From: Micavibrio sp.
GTDB taxonomy: Bacteria > Pseudomonadota > Alphaproteobacteria > Micavibrionales > UBA2020
Direction of reading: 5' to 3'
Length of the DNA stretch: 64,000 nt
Assembly: GCA_028283745.1 (NCBI GenBank)
Contig: JAPWJZ010000004.1
Location: 124,001 to 188,000, forward strand
In this document: one piece after another, positions 26,602 through 35,173 of the stretch
How positions within the stretch are numbered: position 1 is the first letter of the stretch
How the letters are laid out: the number at the start of each line of letters is the position of its first letter
The notes under the pieces: generated by a model
The model's database searches: none
What the model saw: only the letters and a program-made list of their open reading frames with translations
What the model was told of the DNA's origin: nothing
Made by a program: the position numbers and the translations under genes

Positions 26602-27543
26602 ATGACACAGAAGCTGCGCATTGCATTCATGGGCACGCCGGATTTTGCGGTGGTGGCGCTGAACGCGCTGCACGCCGCAGGACATGACATTGCCGCCGTC
26701 TATTGCCAGCCGCCCCGCCCTGCGGGCCGCGGCCACAAGCTGCAGCCCAGCCCCGTGCAGAAACGCGCGGAAGAACTGGGGCTGCCGGTGCGCCACCCCA
26801 AATCGCTGAAAAAAGATGCCGACGCGCGGCAGGCGTTCAAGGACCTGAGCCTGGATGTTGCCGTTGTTGCCGCCTACGGCCTTATTCTGCCGCAGGAGGT
26901 GCTGGATGCGCCGAAGCACGGCTGCATTAACATTCACGGCTCCCTGCTGCCGCGCTGGCGCGGCGCTGCGCCCATCCAGCGTGCCATTCTGGCGGGGGAT
27001 GATAAAAGCGGCATCTGCATCATGCAGATGGAAGCGGGGCTTGATACAGGGCCGTTGCTGCTGCAGGGCGAAGTGCCCATTACCGCCGCCACCACCGCGC
27101 AAACGCTGCATGACGCGCTGGCGCAGCAGGGCGGCGCATTGATTGTTAAAACGCTTGCCGCCCTTGCCGCAGGCTCGCCCCTGCCCGCCGTAAAACAAAC
27201 GGATGACGGCGCTATTTATGCCGAAATGCTGACGAAGGAAGACGGCCGTATTGATTGGTCAAAATCCGCCGTTGATATTGAACGCCAGCTGCGCGCGCTG
27301 CACCCGTGGCCCGGCGTGTGGTGCATGCACGGCGACCAGCGCCTGAAGGTGCTGGAAGTGGCGGTAGATAAAGCCGGTGGCGCGCAAGGCAAGCCCGGCG
27401 AAATTCTGGATCGTCACCTTGTGATTGCCTGCGGCAGCGGCGCGCTGAAGCTGCTGAAAATCCAGCCGCAGGACCGCAAGCCGATGGATGGCATTTCCTT
27501 CATGAATGGCACCCACCTGAATGTGGGGGATGCGCTGGCATGA
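26602..27543 (+). CDS. fmt: Methionyl-tRNA formyltransferase
   Basis: Formylates initiator Met-tRNA using 10-formyl-tetrahydrofolate. 313 residues, standard length. The N-terminal domain starts [18 protein letters not shown] and carries the catalytic [18 protein letters not shown] segment and the [18 protein letters not shown] region with the active Asp. The C-terminal tRNA-binding barrel follows from about 210. It starts one base after def and its stop overlaps the truA start by four bases (ATGA), giving a def-fmt-truA operon. Confidence 0.97.
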   Translation: MTQKLRIAFMGTPDFAVVALNALHAAGHDIAAVYCQPPRPAGRGHKLQPSPVQKRAEELGLPVRHPKSLKKDADARQAFKDLSLDVAVVAAYGLILPQEVLDAPKHGCINIHGSLLPRWRGAAPIQRAILAGDDKSGICIMQMEAGLDTGPLLLQGEVPITAATTAQTLHDALAQQGGALIVKTLAALAAGSPLPAVKQTDDGAIYAEMLTKEDGRIDWSKSAVDIERQLRALHPWPGVWCMHGDQRLKVLEVAVDKAGGAQGKPGEILDRHLVIACGSGALKLLKIQPQDRKPMDGISFMNGTHLNVGDALA

Positions 27544-28385
27544 GTGCATCGCCTGAAAAACATACCGGCGTTTCGCCGGAAAAACATGCCGGCCGGTGGA
27601 AATTAACGCTGGAATATGACGGCACGCCGTTTGCGGGCTGGCAAAAGCAGAACAACGCCTTTTCCGTGCAGGAAGCGCTTGAAAAAGCCATCACCGCCTT
27701 TTGCGGTGAAACCGTGCAGGCGCATGTGGCGGGCCGCACCGATGCCGGCGTGCATGCCACCGGCCAGGTCGCGCATATTGACCTTGCACGGGAGACTGAT
27801 GAAAAAACCGTGCGCGATGCAATCAACTTTCACCTGCGCCCGCACCCTGTTGCGGTGGTGAAGGCGGAGCGCGCGTCGCCCGAATTCCATGCCCGCTTCG
27901 GCGCAACCTACCGCACCTATTGCTACAAAATCCTGATGGGCCGCAGGGCGGATACTGTGCTGCTGCAAAACCGCGCCTGGCACCTTGGCCGTGATCTGGA
28001 CGTCGCAAAAATGAACAAGGCCGCGCAATACCTGCTTGGCACCCATGATTTTTCCAGCTTCCGCGATGCGGAATGCCAGGCAAAATCCCCTATCCGTTCC
28101 CTCGACCGGCTCGAATTCATTGAAAACAGGACGGAGCTTTCCGCCGGGCGCATGATTGAATTGCGGGCGGAAGCACGCTCGTTCCTCCATCACCAGATCC
28201 GCAATTTCACCGGCACGCTGGTGCTGGTGGGCGAAGGAAAATGGCAGCCGGAAGATGTAAAGACCGCACTGGAAGCCAAAGACCGCACCAAGGCGGGCCC
28301 CACCGCGCCGCCGCACGGGCTTTACTTCACCCGCGTCGATTACCCCGAACAGCCGCTGCAACGCGTGGCTGATTCTCTGCTGTAA
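27540..28385 (+). CDS. truA: tRNA pseudouridine(38-40) synthase
   Basis: Isomerises uridines 38-40 of the anticodon arm. 281 residues. The catalytic aspartate is in [14 protein letters not shown]; the fold starts [16 protein letters not shown]. The first 18 residues are an extra extension containing a tandem SPEKHTG/SPEKHAG repeat, encoded by a 24-base direct duplication. The start overlaps the fmt stop (ATGA), and no later ATG would keep the first strand, so the extension is probably translated. Confidence 0.96.
   Translation: MSASPEKHTGVSPEKHAGRWKLTLEYDGTPFAGWQKQNNAFSVQEALEKAITAFCGETVQAHVAGRTDAGVHATGQVAHIDLARETDEKTVRDAINFHLRPHPVAVVKAERASPEFHARFGATYRTYCYKILMGRRADTVLLQNRAWHLGRDLDVAKMNKAAQYLLGTHDFSSFRDAECQAKSPIRSLDRLEFIENRTELSAGRMIELRAEARSFLHHQIRNFTGTLVLVGEGKWQPEDVKTALEAKDRTKAGPTAPPHGLYFTRVDYPEQPLQRVADSLL
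27549..27596 (+). repeat. 24-base tandem duplication at the 5' end of truA
   Basis: Two imperfect 24-base copies (27549-27572 and 27573-27596) both read TCGCCnGAAAAACATnCCGG. They encode the SPEKH(T/A)G units ahead of the conserved TruA fold. Confidence 0.75.
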
Positions 28386-28481
28386 GCCCCGGCACCCGTC
28401 TACGAACATCCGTTCAAAGCCACGGCCCGGCCGCCCGGCCGCGAATTAGCCATGTTATGTAAATGATTATAGTCATAAAGT

Positions 28482-28511
28482 TTGACAACGGCGGCATCGG
28501 TTTGCTATTTC
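28482..28511 (+). promoter_or_regulatory. Promoter for the Lys/Ala-rich small protein gene
   Basis: TTGACA at 28482-28487 is followed after 18 bases by TATTTC at 28506-28511, preceded by an extended -10 TGC. The layout matches the promoter of the paralogous gene at 29146. Confidence 0.55.
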
Positions 28512-28575
28512 CAGAGTAATAACAAGAAACGCAAAATCCATTTCATCCACGGCACAACAGAGGAGATATTCCACC

Positions 28576-28980
28576 ATGGCCTTCAACCTGAAAAAAGCCT
28601 TCCAGCAAGGTAAAGACCTCGCGACCCAAACGCTCGCTTCCGCCATCATCACGGTCGACCAGGCCGCTGCCGATACGCTGGACGCCGCCGCAAAACTGCG
28701 CGCCAAAGGCATTGTCGCGAAAGACAACGTGAAAGCAAAAACCAACGAAACCATTACCCTTATCGGCACCCGCCTTGCCGACCGCGCCGATGAAATCAGC
28801 GCCACCAGCGCAGACTTCGCCAGCAAAGCGCGCAAAGCCCTGAACATTGCGCCCAAAGAAGAGCCGAAAGCGGCTGAACCCGTCGCGGCGGCAGCAACAC
28901 CCGCTGCAAAAGCGCCGAAAAAGGCCGCTGCCAAGAAAGCCGCGCCGAAGGCGAAAGCGCCCAAAGCTCCTAAAGCCTAA
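28576..28980 (+). CDS. Small helical protein with histone-H1-like Ala/Lys tail
   Basis: 134 residues, unidentified. Residues 1-95 are predicted mostly helical and mixed-charge. The tail (about 96-134) is an Ala/Lys/Pro run, with KKAAAKKAAPKAK-type repeats as in histone H1-like or AlgP-like proteins, so DNA or polyanion binding is possible. The N-terminus MAFNLKKAFQQGKDLA is clearly related to the 62-residue protein encoded at 29146. No signal peptide. It has its own promoter, a GAGGAGATATT ribosome site and a strong terminator, suggesting abundant expression. Function is unknown. Confidence 0.75.
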   Translation: MAFNLKKAFQQGKDLATQTLASAIITVDQAAADTLDAAAKLRAKGIVAKDNVKAKTNETITLIGTRLADRADEISATSADFASKARKALNIAPKEEPKAAEPVAAAATPAAKAPKKAAAKKAAPKAKAPKAPKA

Positions 28981-29001
28981 GGTCGTAAACACCTGTATTA
29001 G

Positions 29002-29033
29002 AAAGGCCGTTCCCTGTGGGAGCGGCCTTTTAT
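29002..29033 (+). terminator. Terminator of the Lys/Ala-rich protein gene
   Basis: AAAGGCCG...CGGCCTTT with an inner CCC/GGG helix and a following T-rich stretch, 21 bases after the stop codon. Confidence 0.85.
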
Positions 29034-29057
29034 TTTATGCTGCACCGCCATAAACGC

Positions 29058-29087
29058 TTGACGTAATCACGCCTTGCTTGGTACTTA
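29058..29087 (+). promoter_or_regulatory. Promoter for the 62-residue small protein gene
   Basis: TTGACG at 29058-29063, an 18-base spacer and an extended -10 (TGG then TACTTA at 29082-29087). The spacing and extended -10 copy the promoter at 28482, although this -10 hexamer is weak. Confidence 0.4.
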
Positions 29088-29145
29088 GATGAAGTTCGCA
29101 AAACATAAAAACACTTCAAAACCTATTATTAAGGAGCACAGATCC

Positions 29146-29334
29146 ATGGCATTTGATTGGAAAAAGAAACTCGAAGAAGGCAAAACCATCGCTGGCGCCG
29201 CTTTCGCCAAAGCCGTCGTGAAAGCAGACGAACTGTCTGACAAAGCCGACGCTGCTGTTAACGGCCTCGTTAACAAAATCGAAGAAAAACTGTCCAAAAA
29301 AGACACCAAGAACGACGGCCCGAAAAACGGCTAA
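29146..29334 (+). CDS. Small acidic/basic helical protein, paralogue of the 28576 product
   Basis: 62 residues starting MAFDWKKKLEEGKTIAGA. Over the first 28 residues 11 are identical to the product at 28576 without gaps (MAF, KK, GK and later A and D positions). It lacks the Ala/Lys tail and ends in a polar KKDTKNDGPKNG stretch. The ATG at 29146 is set by AAGGAG nine bases upstream; the longer frame from 29089 lies in the leader. It has its own promoter and a strong terminator. It probably folds as an amphipathic helix; the function is unknown. Confidence 0.75.
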   Translation: MAFDWKKKLEEGKTIAGAAFAKAVVKADELSDKADAAVNGLVNKIEEKLSKKDTKNDGPKNG

Positions 29335-29368
29335 TACCGTTTTGGCCACGTTTTTAACGTGACTATTC

Positions 29369-29398
29369 AAAAAGCCGCCCTGCACAGGGCGGCTTTTT
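29369..29398 (+). terminator. Terminator of the 62-residue protein gene
   Basis: AAAAAGCCGCCCTG and CAGGGCGGCTTTTT form a perfect 14-base stem with a nominal 2-base loop, ending in five Ts, 35 bases after the stop. Confidence 0.92.
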
Positions 29399-29473
29399 AC
29401 TTTTGCGCGGGCGCGGCTTGGTCTAGCATGGCGCTACATTTTTTTGAAAAAGACCTTTTGAAAGGCAACCGAC

Positions 29474-30646
29474 ATGACCAAGGCAGCACAAAAAGACAAA
29501 ACCCCCGCGGCAGACGCACCTGCCGGCGCACAAAAACCCGTCTATGCCCGCCTGATGCCCGGCGACCCCGCCCCGTGGTTTGTGCAGCGCGCCTGCTGCA
29601 ACCCCAGCTACCGTTTCGATACCGCCGCGGGCCGTTACATTGTGCTGGGCTTCATTGCGTCATCCGCCGACCCGTTGAGCGCGGATGCGCTGACCGTGCT
29701 GGAAACCGAGCGCGCGCTGTTTGACGATGCGAAGGTTTCCTACTTCAACGTCACGCTTGACCCTGCCGATGAAACGGAAGGCCGCCTTGTCACCAACCTG
29801 CCCGGCATTCGCCACTTCTTTGACTTCGACGGCGCGGTCAGCACGGCATACGGCGCCATTCCGCGCAACCATGCAGGCGGCAAGAACATGGCCGTGCGCC
29901 GCTTCTGGCTGGTGCTGGACCCGACGCTGCGCGTCATCAAAAACATTCCCTTCATTGATAACGGCCAGCACAAACAGCAGCTTGTCAGCTTCCTGAAAAG
30001 CCTGCCGCCGGTTGAAAAATTCGCAGGGCTTGAACTGCAGGCCCCCGTCATCATGCTGCCGAACGTGTTCGAGCCCGCGCTGTGCGCCGACCTGATTAAA
30101 ATGTACGACGCGCAGGGCGGCGTTGATTCCGGCTTTATGCGCGACGTCAACGGCAAAACGGTTTCCGTGACCGACTACGGCCACAAGCGCCGCAGCGACC
30201 TGGTGCTGGAAGATGAAGACCTGCTGCAAATTCTGCGCCACCGCATTCACCGCCGCATTGTGCCGGAAATTAAAAAGGTGCATTTCTTCGATGTCTCGCG
30301 CATCGAGCGATTTATTGTGGCCTGCTACGATTCATCCAACCGCGGCTTTTTCAACGCGCACCGCGACAATACCACCAAAGGCACCGCGCACCGCCGCTTT
30401 GCTGTTACCATCAACCTGAACAATGATTTTGAGGGCGGTGAATTAAACTTCCCCGAATACGGCCCCCGCACCTTCAAGCCGCCGGTGGGCGGCGCGGTGG
30501 TGTTTTCCTGCGCGCTGCTGCATGCGGTGACCCCCGTTACGGCCGGCCGCCGCTTTGCCTTCCTGCCCTTCCTCTATGACGAGGCAGCGGCAAAAGTGCG
30601 CGCGGAAAACCAGCACTTCCTGAACCTTGAGGAAAAGGCGAAGTAA
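29474..30646 (+). CDS. Redoxin-like/2OG-Fe(II) oxygenase fusion protein
   Basis: 390 residues in two domains. Residues 15-180 resemble peroxiredoxins (MPGDPAPWF, GRYIVLGFIASS), but the peroxidatic Cys position after the second strand is not Cys; the only nearby cysteines are an unusual CC pair at the front. Residues 200-380 form a prolyl-4-hydroxylase-like 2OG-Fe(II) domain: the HxD iron motif in FFNAHRDN, distal His in LLHAVTPV, and the 2-oxoglutarate Arg in GRRFAF. No signal peptide. The likely reaction is hydroxylation of an unknown substrate. This pairing exists in other proteobacteria, but I know of no assigned function. It converges on the RcnB-like gene. Confidence 0.82.
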   Translation: MTKAAQKDKTPAADAPAGAQKPVYARLMPGDPAPWFVQRACCNPSYRFDTAAGRYIVLGFIASSADPLSADALTVLETERALFDDAKVSYFNVTLDPADETEGRLVTNLPGIRHFFDFDGAVSTAYGAIPRNHAGGKNMAVRRFWLVLDPTLRVIKNIPFIDNGQHKQQLVSFLKSLPPVEKFAGLELQAPVIMLPNVFEPALCADLIKMYDAQGGVDSGFMRDVNGKTVSVTDYGHKRRSDLVLEDEDLLQILRHRIHRRIVPEIKKVHFFDVSRIERFIVACYDSSNRGFFNAHRDNTTKGTAHRRFAVTINLNNDFEGGELNFPEYGPRTFKPPVGGAVVFSCALLHAVTPVTAGRRFAFLPFLYDEAAAKVRAENQHFLNLEEKAK

Positions 30647-30658
30647 GCTTCGCGGTTT
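30638..30658. terminator. Weak hairpin between convergent genes
   Basis: GCGAAG (30638-30643) and CTTCGC (30648-30653) enclose the oxygenase stop codon and are followed by GGTTTCT. It is short, with few Ts. Confidence 0.3.
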
Positions 30659-30665
30659 CTGGATG

Positions 30666-31133
30666 TTACTCTGCATCCGCCATCGACACGCGGTCGGTGA
30701 TGCGGTGTGTAAGCGCGTCGACGAGGTAAACGTTATCGCCGGTGAACACGTAAGCCATGTTGCGCGGCGGCGGCGACAGGCGGCTTTCAACGTATTGCGG
30801 CAGCACTTCATAAATCTTGTTCTGCGGCAGCGTGGTGCCGGCGGGGTAGTAATGGATTACCCGGCTCGGCACGGCGCAGGGCTCGGAATAGCCAAGGGTA
30901 TTTTTATTGGGCGTATCGCACATGCGCCCGCGCACCTGCACAAGGAAGTCGCGCAGAATATCGCGGTCATGGGCGGAAATGATGCGGCTGGTGCCCGCCT
31001 GCATGGCGGAACCCGCGCCGAAAGGCTGATAGGAGAGATCGTTCTGCGCGAACGCAGGGCTTGCGCCAAGCATGGCGGCAAGGGCCGTGACGCCAAGCAG
31101 AAAACCGGCCTTGTTGAGTGTTGAATTTTGCAT
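30666..31133 (-). CDS. Exported RcnB/DUF1236-like protein
   Basis: 155 residues. A Sec signal peptide (LLGVTALAAMLGASPAFA, cleaved near residue 26) directs it to the periplasm. The C-terminal half, LPQYVESRLSPPP then YVFTGDNVYLVDALTHRI, has the pattern of RcnB/DUF1236-type domains (proline-rich turn, then a short beta pair). Two cysteines mid-protein (RGRMCDTP, SEPCAVP) could form a disulfide. ATG at 31133 is preferred because AAGGAG precedes it. Function unknown beyond a likely envelope role. Confidence 0.7.
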   Translation of the reverse strand: MQNSTLNKAGFLLGVTALAAMLGASPAFAQNDLSYQPFGAGSAMQAGTSRIISAHDRDILRDFLVQVRGRMCDTPNKNTLGYSEPCAVPSRVIHYYPAGTTLPQNKIYEVLPQYVESRLSPPPRNMAYVFTGDNVYLVDALTHRITDRVSMADAE

Positions 31134-31340
31134 GGTGGAATTCTCCTTGTTCAAAACAATCTCTCAATAGAGCCAATGCGCGGCTGCACCCCCGGTTCCG
31201 CTGTTTATTTTACGTAATAGTTCTGTGCAGGCATTGCCATGCCTTTGTTTTAATTATGAAAATAATTTTCCTCTCGCCGCTGTTTGCTGAATAATATAAA
31301 GTGCAGCGCAATAACCAGTAACAAGGCACGAGGAAATCGC

Positions 31341-31796
31341 TTGGCCACACCGCGCCATAATATCCTTATATTGAACGGACCGAACCTGAACATGCTTGGC
31401 AGCAGGGAACCGGAAGTTTATGGATTCCAGACTCTGGCCGATATCAACGACGAGTGCGAGGAATACGCAACCGAGATCGGCTTTGCGCTGGAATGCCGCC
31501 AGTCCAACAGCGAGGGCGAGCTGGTCACCATCATCCAGCAGGCCCGCACCACCTGCTCCGGCCTTATCATCAATGCCGGCGCCTATACCCATACCTCCAT
31601 CGCCATCCATGACGCGCTTAAAATGCTGGATGTGCCGGTGATCGAGGTCCACCTCAGCAACCCGCAGGCGCGGGAAGCCTTCCGCCACCATTCCTATATA
31701 TCGCCCATCGCCAAGGGGACCATCTGCGGTTTCGGCGCACACGGCTATATGCTGGCGCTGAACGCCCTGCGCGCCCTGCTTGACGACGAAGGATAA
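31341..31796 (+). CDS. aroQ: 3-dehydroquinate dehydratase, type II
   Basis: Shikimate-pathway dehydration of 3-dehydroquinate. 151 residues from the TTG at 31341, the usual length for AroQ; GAGG at 31330-31333 precedes it. Motifs include [18 protein letters not shown] with the catalytic Tyr, [17 protein letters not shown], and [17 protein letters not shown] with the catalytic His. The open frame reaches back to another TTG at 31284, which would add 19 unconserved residues. accB begins six bases after the stop; the aroQ-accB-accC order is common in proteobacteria. Confidence 0.94.
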   Translation: MATPRHNILILNGPNLNMLGSREPEVYGFQTLADINDECEEYATEIGFALECRQSNSEGELVTIIQQARTTCSGLIINAGAYTHTSIAIHDALKMLDVPVIEVHLSNPQAREAFRHHSYISPIAKGTICGFGAHGYMLALNALRALLDDEG

Positions 31797-31802
31797 CAAA
31801 CC

Positions 31803-32303
31803 ATGACGAATACCAAAAAAGTAGAGAGGAACCCCGATATGCCCCCGATGTTCATCGACCATGAGGCGATCAACAAGCTGGCCGCCCTGCTGAATGAAAC
31901 CGGCCTGACCGAAATTGAAATCACCGAAGGCGACAAAAGCCTGCGCGTGACCAAATCCGCGCCGACCGTGCAGGCATACCACGCGCCTGCCGCCATGGCC
32001 GCGCCTGCTGCCGCGCTTGCGGCGCCTGTTGCCGCCGCGACCATCGCCGCCATTTCGCCGGAAAACCACCCCGGCGCGGTGAAATCCCCCATGGTTGGCA
32101 CCGTCTACCTGCAGCAGGACCCGTCTTCCCCCCGCTTCGTCACCAAAGGCGCAAAGGTGAAAGCGGGCGACACCCTGCTGATCATCGAAGCCATGAAGGT
32201 CATGAACCCGATCAAGGCGGAAAAAGGCGGCACCGTGACCGACATTCTGGTCGATGATGCTTCGCCGGTCGAATTCGGCCAGCCGCTCGTCGTGATCGAG
32301 TAA
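31803..32303 (+). CDS. accB: Biotin carboxyl carrier protein of acetyl-CoA carboxylase
   Basis: 166 residues. Carries biotin on the lysine in EAMKVMN within the C-terminal biotinyl domain (about 95-166). The N-terminal helix region ([20 protein letters not shown]) is followed by an Ala/Pro linker. Part of the acetyl-CoA carboxylase complex for fatty-acid synthesis. Start at 31803 has GAAGGA upstream. An internal ATG at 31839 also has a good GAGAGG site and aligns with shorter homologues, so either may be used. Confidence 0.95.
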   Translation: MTNTKKVERNPDMPPMFIDHEAINKLAALLNETGLTEIEITEGDKSLRVTKSAPTVQAYHAPAAMAAPAAALAAPVAAATIAAISPENHPGAVKSPMVGTVYLQQDPSSPRFVTKGAKVKAGDTLLIIEAMKVMNPIKAEKGGTVTDILVDDASPVEFGQPLVVIE

Positions 32304-32325
32304 CGTTTACAACCTCAATATTCGC

Positions 32326-32350
32326 AACGGCGGCACCAAAAACCGCCGTT
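32326..32350 (+). promoter_or_regulatory. Hairpin in the accB-accC spacer
   Basis: AACGGCGG (32326-32333) pairs with CCGCCGTT (32343-32350) around a 9-base loop, ending eight bases before the accC ribosome site region. There is no T-run, so it more likely affects mRNA processing or stability than termination. Confidence 0.5.
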
Positions 32351-32365
32351 ACAGAAGGACAGAGC

Positions 32366-33733
32366 ATGTTCAAGAAAATCCTTATCGCCAACCGTGGCGA
32401 GATTGCCCTTCGCATTGTGCGCGCCTGCAAGGAAATGGGCATCGCCTCGGTCGTCGTGCATTCGACGGCGGATGCCAACGGCATGGCTGTGCGCATGGCA
32501 GACGAAGCCGTCTGCATTGGCCCCGCCCCGTCGCGCCAGAGCTACCTGAACATTCCCGCCATTCTGTCCGCCGCCACGATTACCGGCGCGGATGCCATTC
32601 ACCCCGGCATCGGCTTTTTGTCGGAGAACGAGCAATTCGCCCGCATGGTCGAAGAACACGGCTTTACCTTTATCGGCCCCACCCCCGACCATATCGCCAA
32701 AATGGGCGACAAGGCAGTGGCGAAGGATACCGTGAAGGCGCTGGGCCTGCCGGTCGTCCCCGGTTCCGACGGCATTTTGAAAAGCCCTGAAGAAGGCCTG
32801 GCGCTGGCAAAAGAAATCGGCTTTCCCGTTCTGCTGAAGGCTGTTGCCGGCGGCGGCGGCAAGGGCATGAAGGTTGCGCACGGCGAAGATGATTTCAAAT
32901 CCGCCTACGGCATGGCTTCCGCCGAAGCGAAGGCCGCCTTCAACAACGGCGACCTGTATATGGAGAAATACCTGACAGGCCCGCGCCACATCGAAATCCA
33001 GCTGATTGGCGACACGCACGGCAATGCCATTCACTTGGGCGAGCGCGACTGCTCCATCCAGCGCCGCCACCAGAAGGTGATCGAGGAATGCCCGTCCCCC
33101 GGCCTGACGCCGGAACAGCGCAAGTTTGCGGGCGAGCTTGCAGCAGGCGTCGTCAAAAAAATGGGCTACCGCGGCGTCGGCACCATTGAAATGCTGTTCG
33201 AAAACGGCAAGTTCTATTTCATGGAAATGAACACCCGCCTGCAGGTCGAACACCCGATTACCGAGATGATTACGGGCGTTGACCTGGTGCGCGAACAAAT
33301 TCGCGTGGCCGCCGGCCTGCCGCTGTCCTACAAGCAGGAAGACATTAAATTCAACGGCTGGGCGTTTGAATGCCGCATCAACGCGGAACACCCGGAAACC
33401 TTTATTCCGTCCCCCGGAAAAATCACCCGCTACCATGCGCCGGGCGGCCTTGGCGTGCGCGTTGACAGTGCCATTTACGACGGTTACAGCGTGCCGCCCA
33501 CCTACGACAGCCTTGTTGCCAAGCTCATCGTCCATGCGCAAACGCGCGAGGAAGCGATGAACCGCATGGAACGCGCGCTGAACGAAACCGTCATTGAAGG
33601 CATCCAGACCAACATTCCGCTGCACCTGCGCATTCTGCACGAACCTGAATTCCGCGCCGGAAACTTCAACATTCACTGGCTTGAAAAACAGCTGGCCAAA
33701 GATCAGGAAAAATCGCGCAAGACAGCGTCATAA
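32366..33733 (+). CDS. accC: Biotin carboxylase subunit of acetyl-CoA carboxylase
   Basis: 455 residues, standard length. Carboxylates biotin on AccB with ATP and bicarbonate. It begins [20 protein letters not shown]. The ATP-grasp domain shows the glycine-rich [12 protein letters not shown] loop, [16 protein letters not shown] and [16 protein letters not shown], with metal-binding Glu and Asn. GAAGGACAG precedes the ATG. It follows accB by 62 bases that hold a hairpin, and a strong terminator follows. Confidence 0.98.
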   Translation: MFKKILIANRGEIALRIVRACKEMGIASVVVHSTADANGMAVRMADEAVCIGPAPSRQSYLNIPAILSAATITGADAIHPGIGFLSENEQFARMVEEHGFTFIGPTPDHIAKMGDKAVAKDTVKALGLPVVPGSDGILKSPEEGLALAKEIGFPVLLKAVAGGGGKGMKVAHGEDDFKSAYGMASAEAKAAFNNGDLYMEKYLTGPRHIEIQLIGDTHGNAIHLGERDCSIQRRHQKVIEECPSPGLTPEQRKFAGELAAGVVKKMGYRGVGTIEMLFENGKFYFMEMNTRLQVEHPITEMITGVDLVREQIRVAAGLPLSYKQEDIKFNGWAFECRINAEHPETFIPSPGKITRYHAPGGLGVRVDSAIYDGYSVPPTYDSLVAKLIVHAQTREEAMNRMERALNETVIEGIQTNIPLHLRILHEPEFRAGNFNIHWLEKQLAKDQEKSRKTAS

Positions 33734-33739
33734 CCAATC

Positions 33740-33772
33740 AAACGGGGCCTTGAAACATCAAGGCTCCGTTTT
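33740..33772 (+). terminator. Terminator after accC
   Basis: A 14-base stem with one G-T pair (33740-33753 with 33758-33771), four-base loop and TTTT end, 7 bases after the accC stop. It closes the aroQ-accB-accC unit. Confidence 0.85.
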
Positions 33773-33840
33773 ACTTTCCGGCACTTACCTTGTAGCGCTT
33801 CGGGCAGAAGCACAATGTTTACCTTGAAAGGATAATCCCC

Positions 33841-34455
33841 ATGAAAGCATTCGCCCGTACCGCGCTTGTTGCCGCCGCCCTTTTCACGCTACCTGTTGTT
33901 GCACAGGCGGCAGAGGCCAAGCCGGACCGCTACATTTACGACCCCGTGCATACGCAAATCGAATTCCGCGCCGACCACCTTGGCTTTTCGCATCCGACAG
34001 GGCGCTTTTTGAAGTTCACCGGCGGCTTTACCTTTGACCCCGCAGCGCCCGAAAGCGCGGAAGTACATATCAGCATCGACCCCGCCAGCCTCGACATGGG
34101 TAGCAATGACTGGCAGCGCGCCATGACCGGTTCCGAATTCCTGGATGTGGCGAAGTACAAGGAAATAACATTTAAATCGACCAAAATCCTGCGCACGGGC
34201 GACAAGACCGGCAAAATGACCGGCGACCTTACCATTCACGGCGTCACCCGCCCCGTCACGCTGGATGTGACCTATAACAAATCCGGCACCCACCCCTATA
34301 ACAAGAACTACCTTGCGGGCTTTTCCGCCACCGCCACTCTCAAGCGCAGCGATTACGGCATGACCTTCGGCCTGCCCGGCATTGGCGATGTTGTCGAGAT
34401 CAGCCTGCAGGTGGAAGGCATCCGCCAGGACTTCAACGGCATCGACAAAAAGTAA
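33841..34455 (+). CDS. Periplasmic YceI-family protein
   Basis: 204 residues. A Sec signal peptide (about 1-23, ending VAQAAEA) precedes a lipocalin-like YceI beta-barrel. Typical features are YIYDPVHTQIEFRADHLGFS, the RFLKFTGGFTFDP strand and TGDLTIHGVTRPVTLDV. YceI proteins bind polyisoprenoid or similar lipids. A GAAAGGA site precedes the ATG. It is the first of a YceI-cytochrome b561-YceI set. Confidence 0.92.
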   Translation: MKAFARTALVAAALFTLPVVAQAAEAKPDRYIYDPVHTQIEFRADHLGFSHPTGRFLKFTGGFTFDPAAPESAEVHISIDPASLDMGSNDWQRAMTGSEFLDVAKYKEITFKSTKILRTGDKTGKMTGDLTIHGVTRPVTLDVTYNKSGTHPYNKNYLAGFSATATLKRSDYGMTFGLPGIGDVVEISLQVEGIRQDFNGIDKK

Positions 34456-34529
34456 GGCAAAAGCCCACGAACAAAAAAGTAACCGGTAAAAAGTAGGTTT
34501 TACCCTTTATCCGGTTGCGCTATCATGGC

Positions 34530-34554
34530 GCAGGGCCTGTTGTACCGGCCCTGC
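34530..34554 (+). promoter_or_regulatory. Hairpin just upstream of the cytochrome b561 gene
   Basis: GCAGGGCC (34530-34537) and GGCCCTGC (34547-34554) form a perfect 8-base stem with a 9-base loop. It ends 16 bases before the next ATG and just before its AAGGAC site, so it could modulate translation. Confidence 0.45.
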
Positions 34555-34570
34555 TCCTCAAGGACATTCC

Positions 34571-35143
34571 ATGCAGTTCAAAAACACACCCGACCGTTAC
34601 GGCGCCGTCACCAAGTTTTTTCACTGGACGATTGCGCTGCTCATCCTCGCCCTTATCTGCGTCGGGCTTTACATGACAAATGCGGAAAAATCGGCCGCGC
34701 TGTTCAAGTACTACGCGCTGCATAAATCCACCGGCGTGCTGGTGCTGCTGCTGGCGCTTGGCCGCGCGGGCTGGCATGTCTACAGCAAGAAGCCCGGCTT
34801 TACCCCCAGCGTGAAGAAGTGGGAAGCCATGGCCGCCACCGCCGTGCATTACTTCCTTTATTTCTGCATGTTCGCGCTGCCGCTGTCCGGCTGGTTCTTT
34901 TCATCCGTCCGCCGCGGCGCGGTGGACGTCTACGGGCTGTTCAAGCTGCCGCAGCCGTTCGACCAGGCAGACCCCGCGATGAAAAATTATGCGGAGCTGG
35001 CTGAAACCTTTCACGGTTACCTTGCCTATGCCCTTATTGCCGTTATCTGCATGCACGTGGCGGGGGCGCTGAAGCACTTCGTCATTGACCGCGATATGAC
35101 GCTGCAGCGCATGCTGCCGTTCTCCAAAAAACTCGATAAATAA
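34571..35143 (+). CDS. Cytochrome b561 family protein
   Basis: 190 residues with four membrane helices (about 15-33, 47-65, 88-108, 147-167). Candidate haem-ligand histidines are in KFFHWTIALL, the HKSTG segment, and the late ALIAVICMHVAGALKHF. This is the YodB/CybB type inner-membrane dihaem cytochrome, which passes electrons from quinol. It is flanked by two YceI genes; yceJ-yceI pairs are known, so membrane lipid-quinone chemistry is plausible. AAGGAC precedes the ATG. Confidence 0.9.
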   Translation: MQFKNTPDRYGAVTKFFHWTIALLILALICVGLYMTNAEKSAALFKYYALHKSTGVLVLLLALGRAGWHVYSKKPGFTPSVKKWEAMAATAVHYFLYFCMFALPLSGWFFSSVRRGAVDVYGLFKLPQPFDQADPAMKNYAELAETFHGYLAYALIAVICMHVAGALKHFVIDRDMTLQRMLPFSKKLDK

Positions 35144-35173
35144 CCCGTTCCCACCCTGATCAAGGAAACACCG

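Noticed and set aside
28421-28445. Terminator after truA (CGGCCCGGCCGCCCGGCCGCG)
   Set aside because: It is GC-rich and palindromic but has no T-run and several equally good pairings, so I did not call a terminator.
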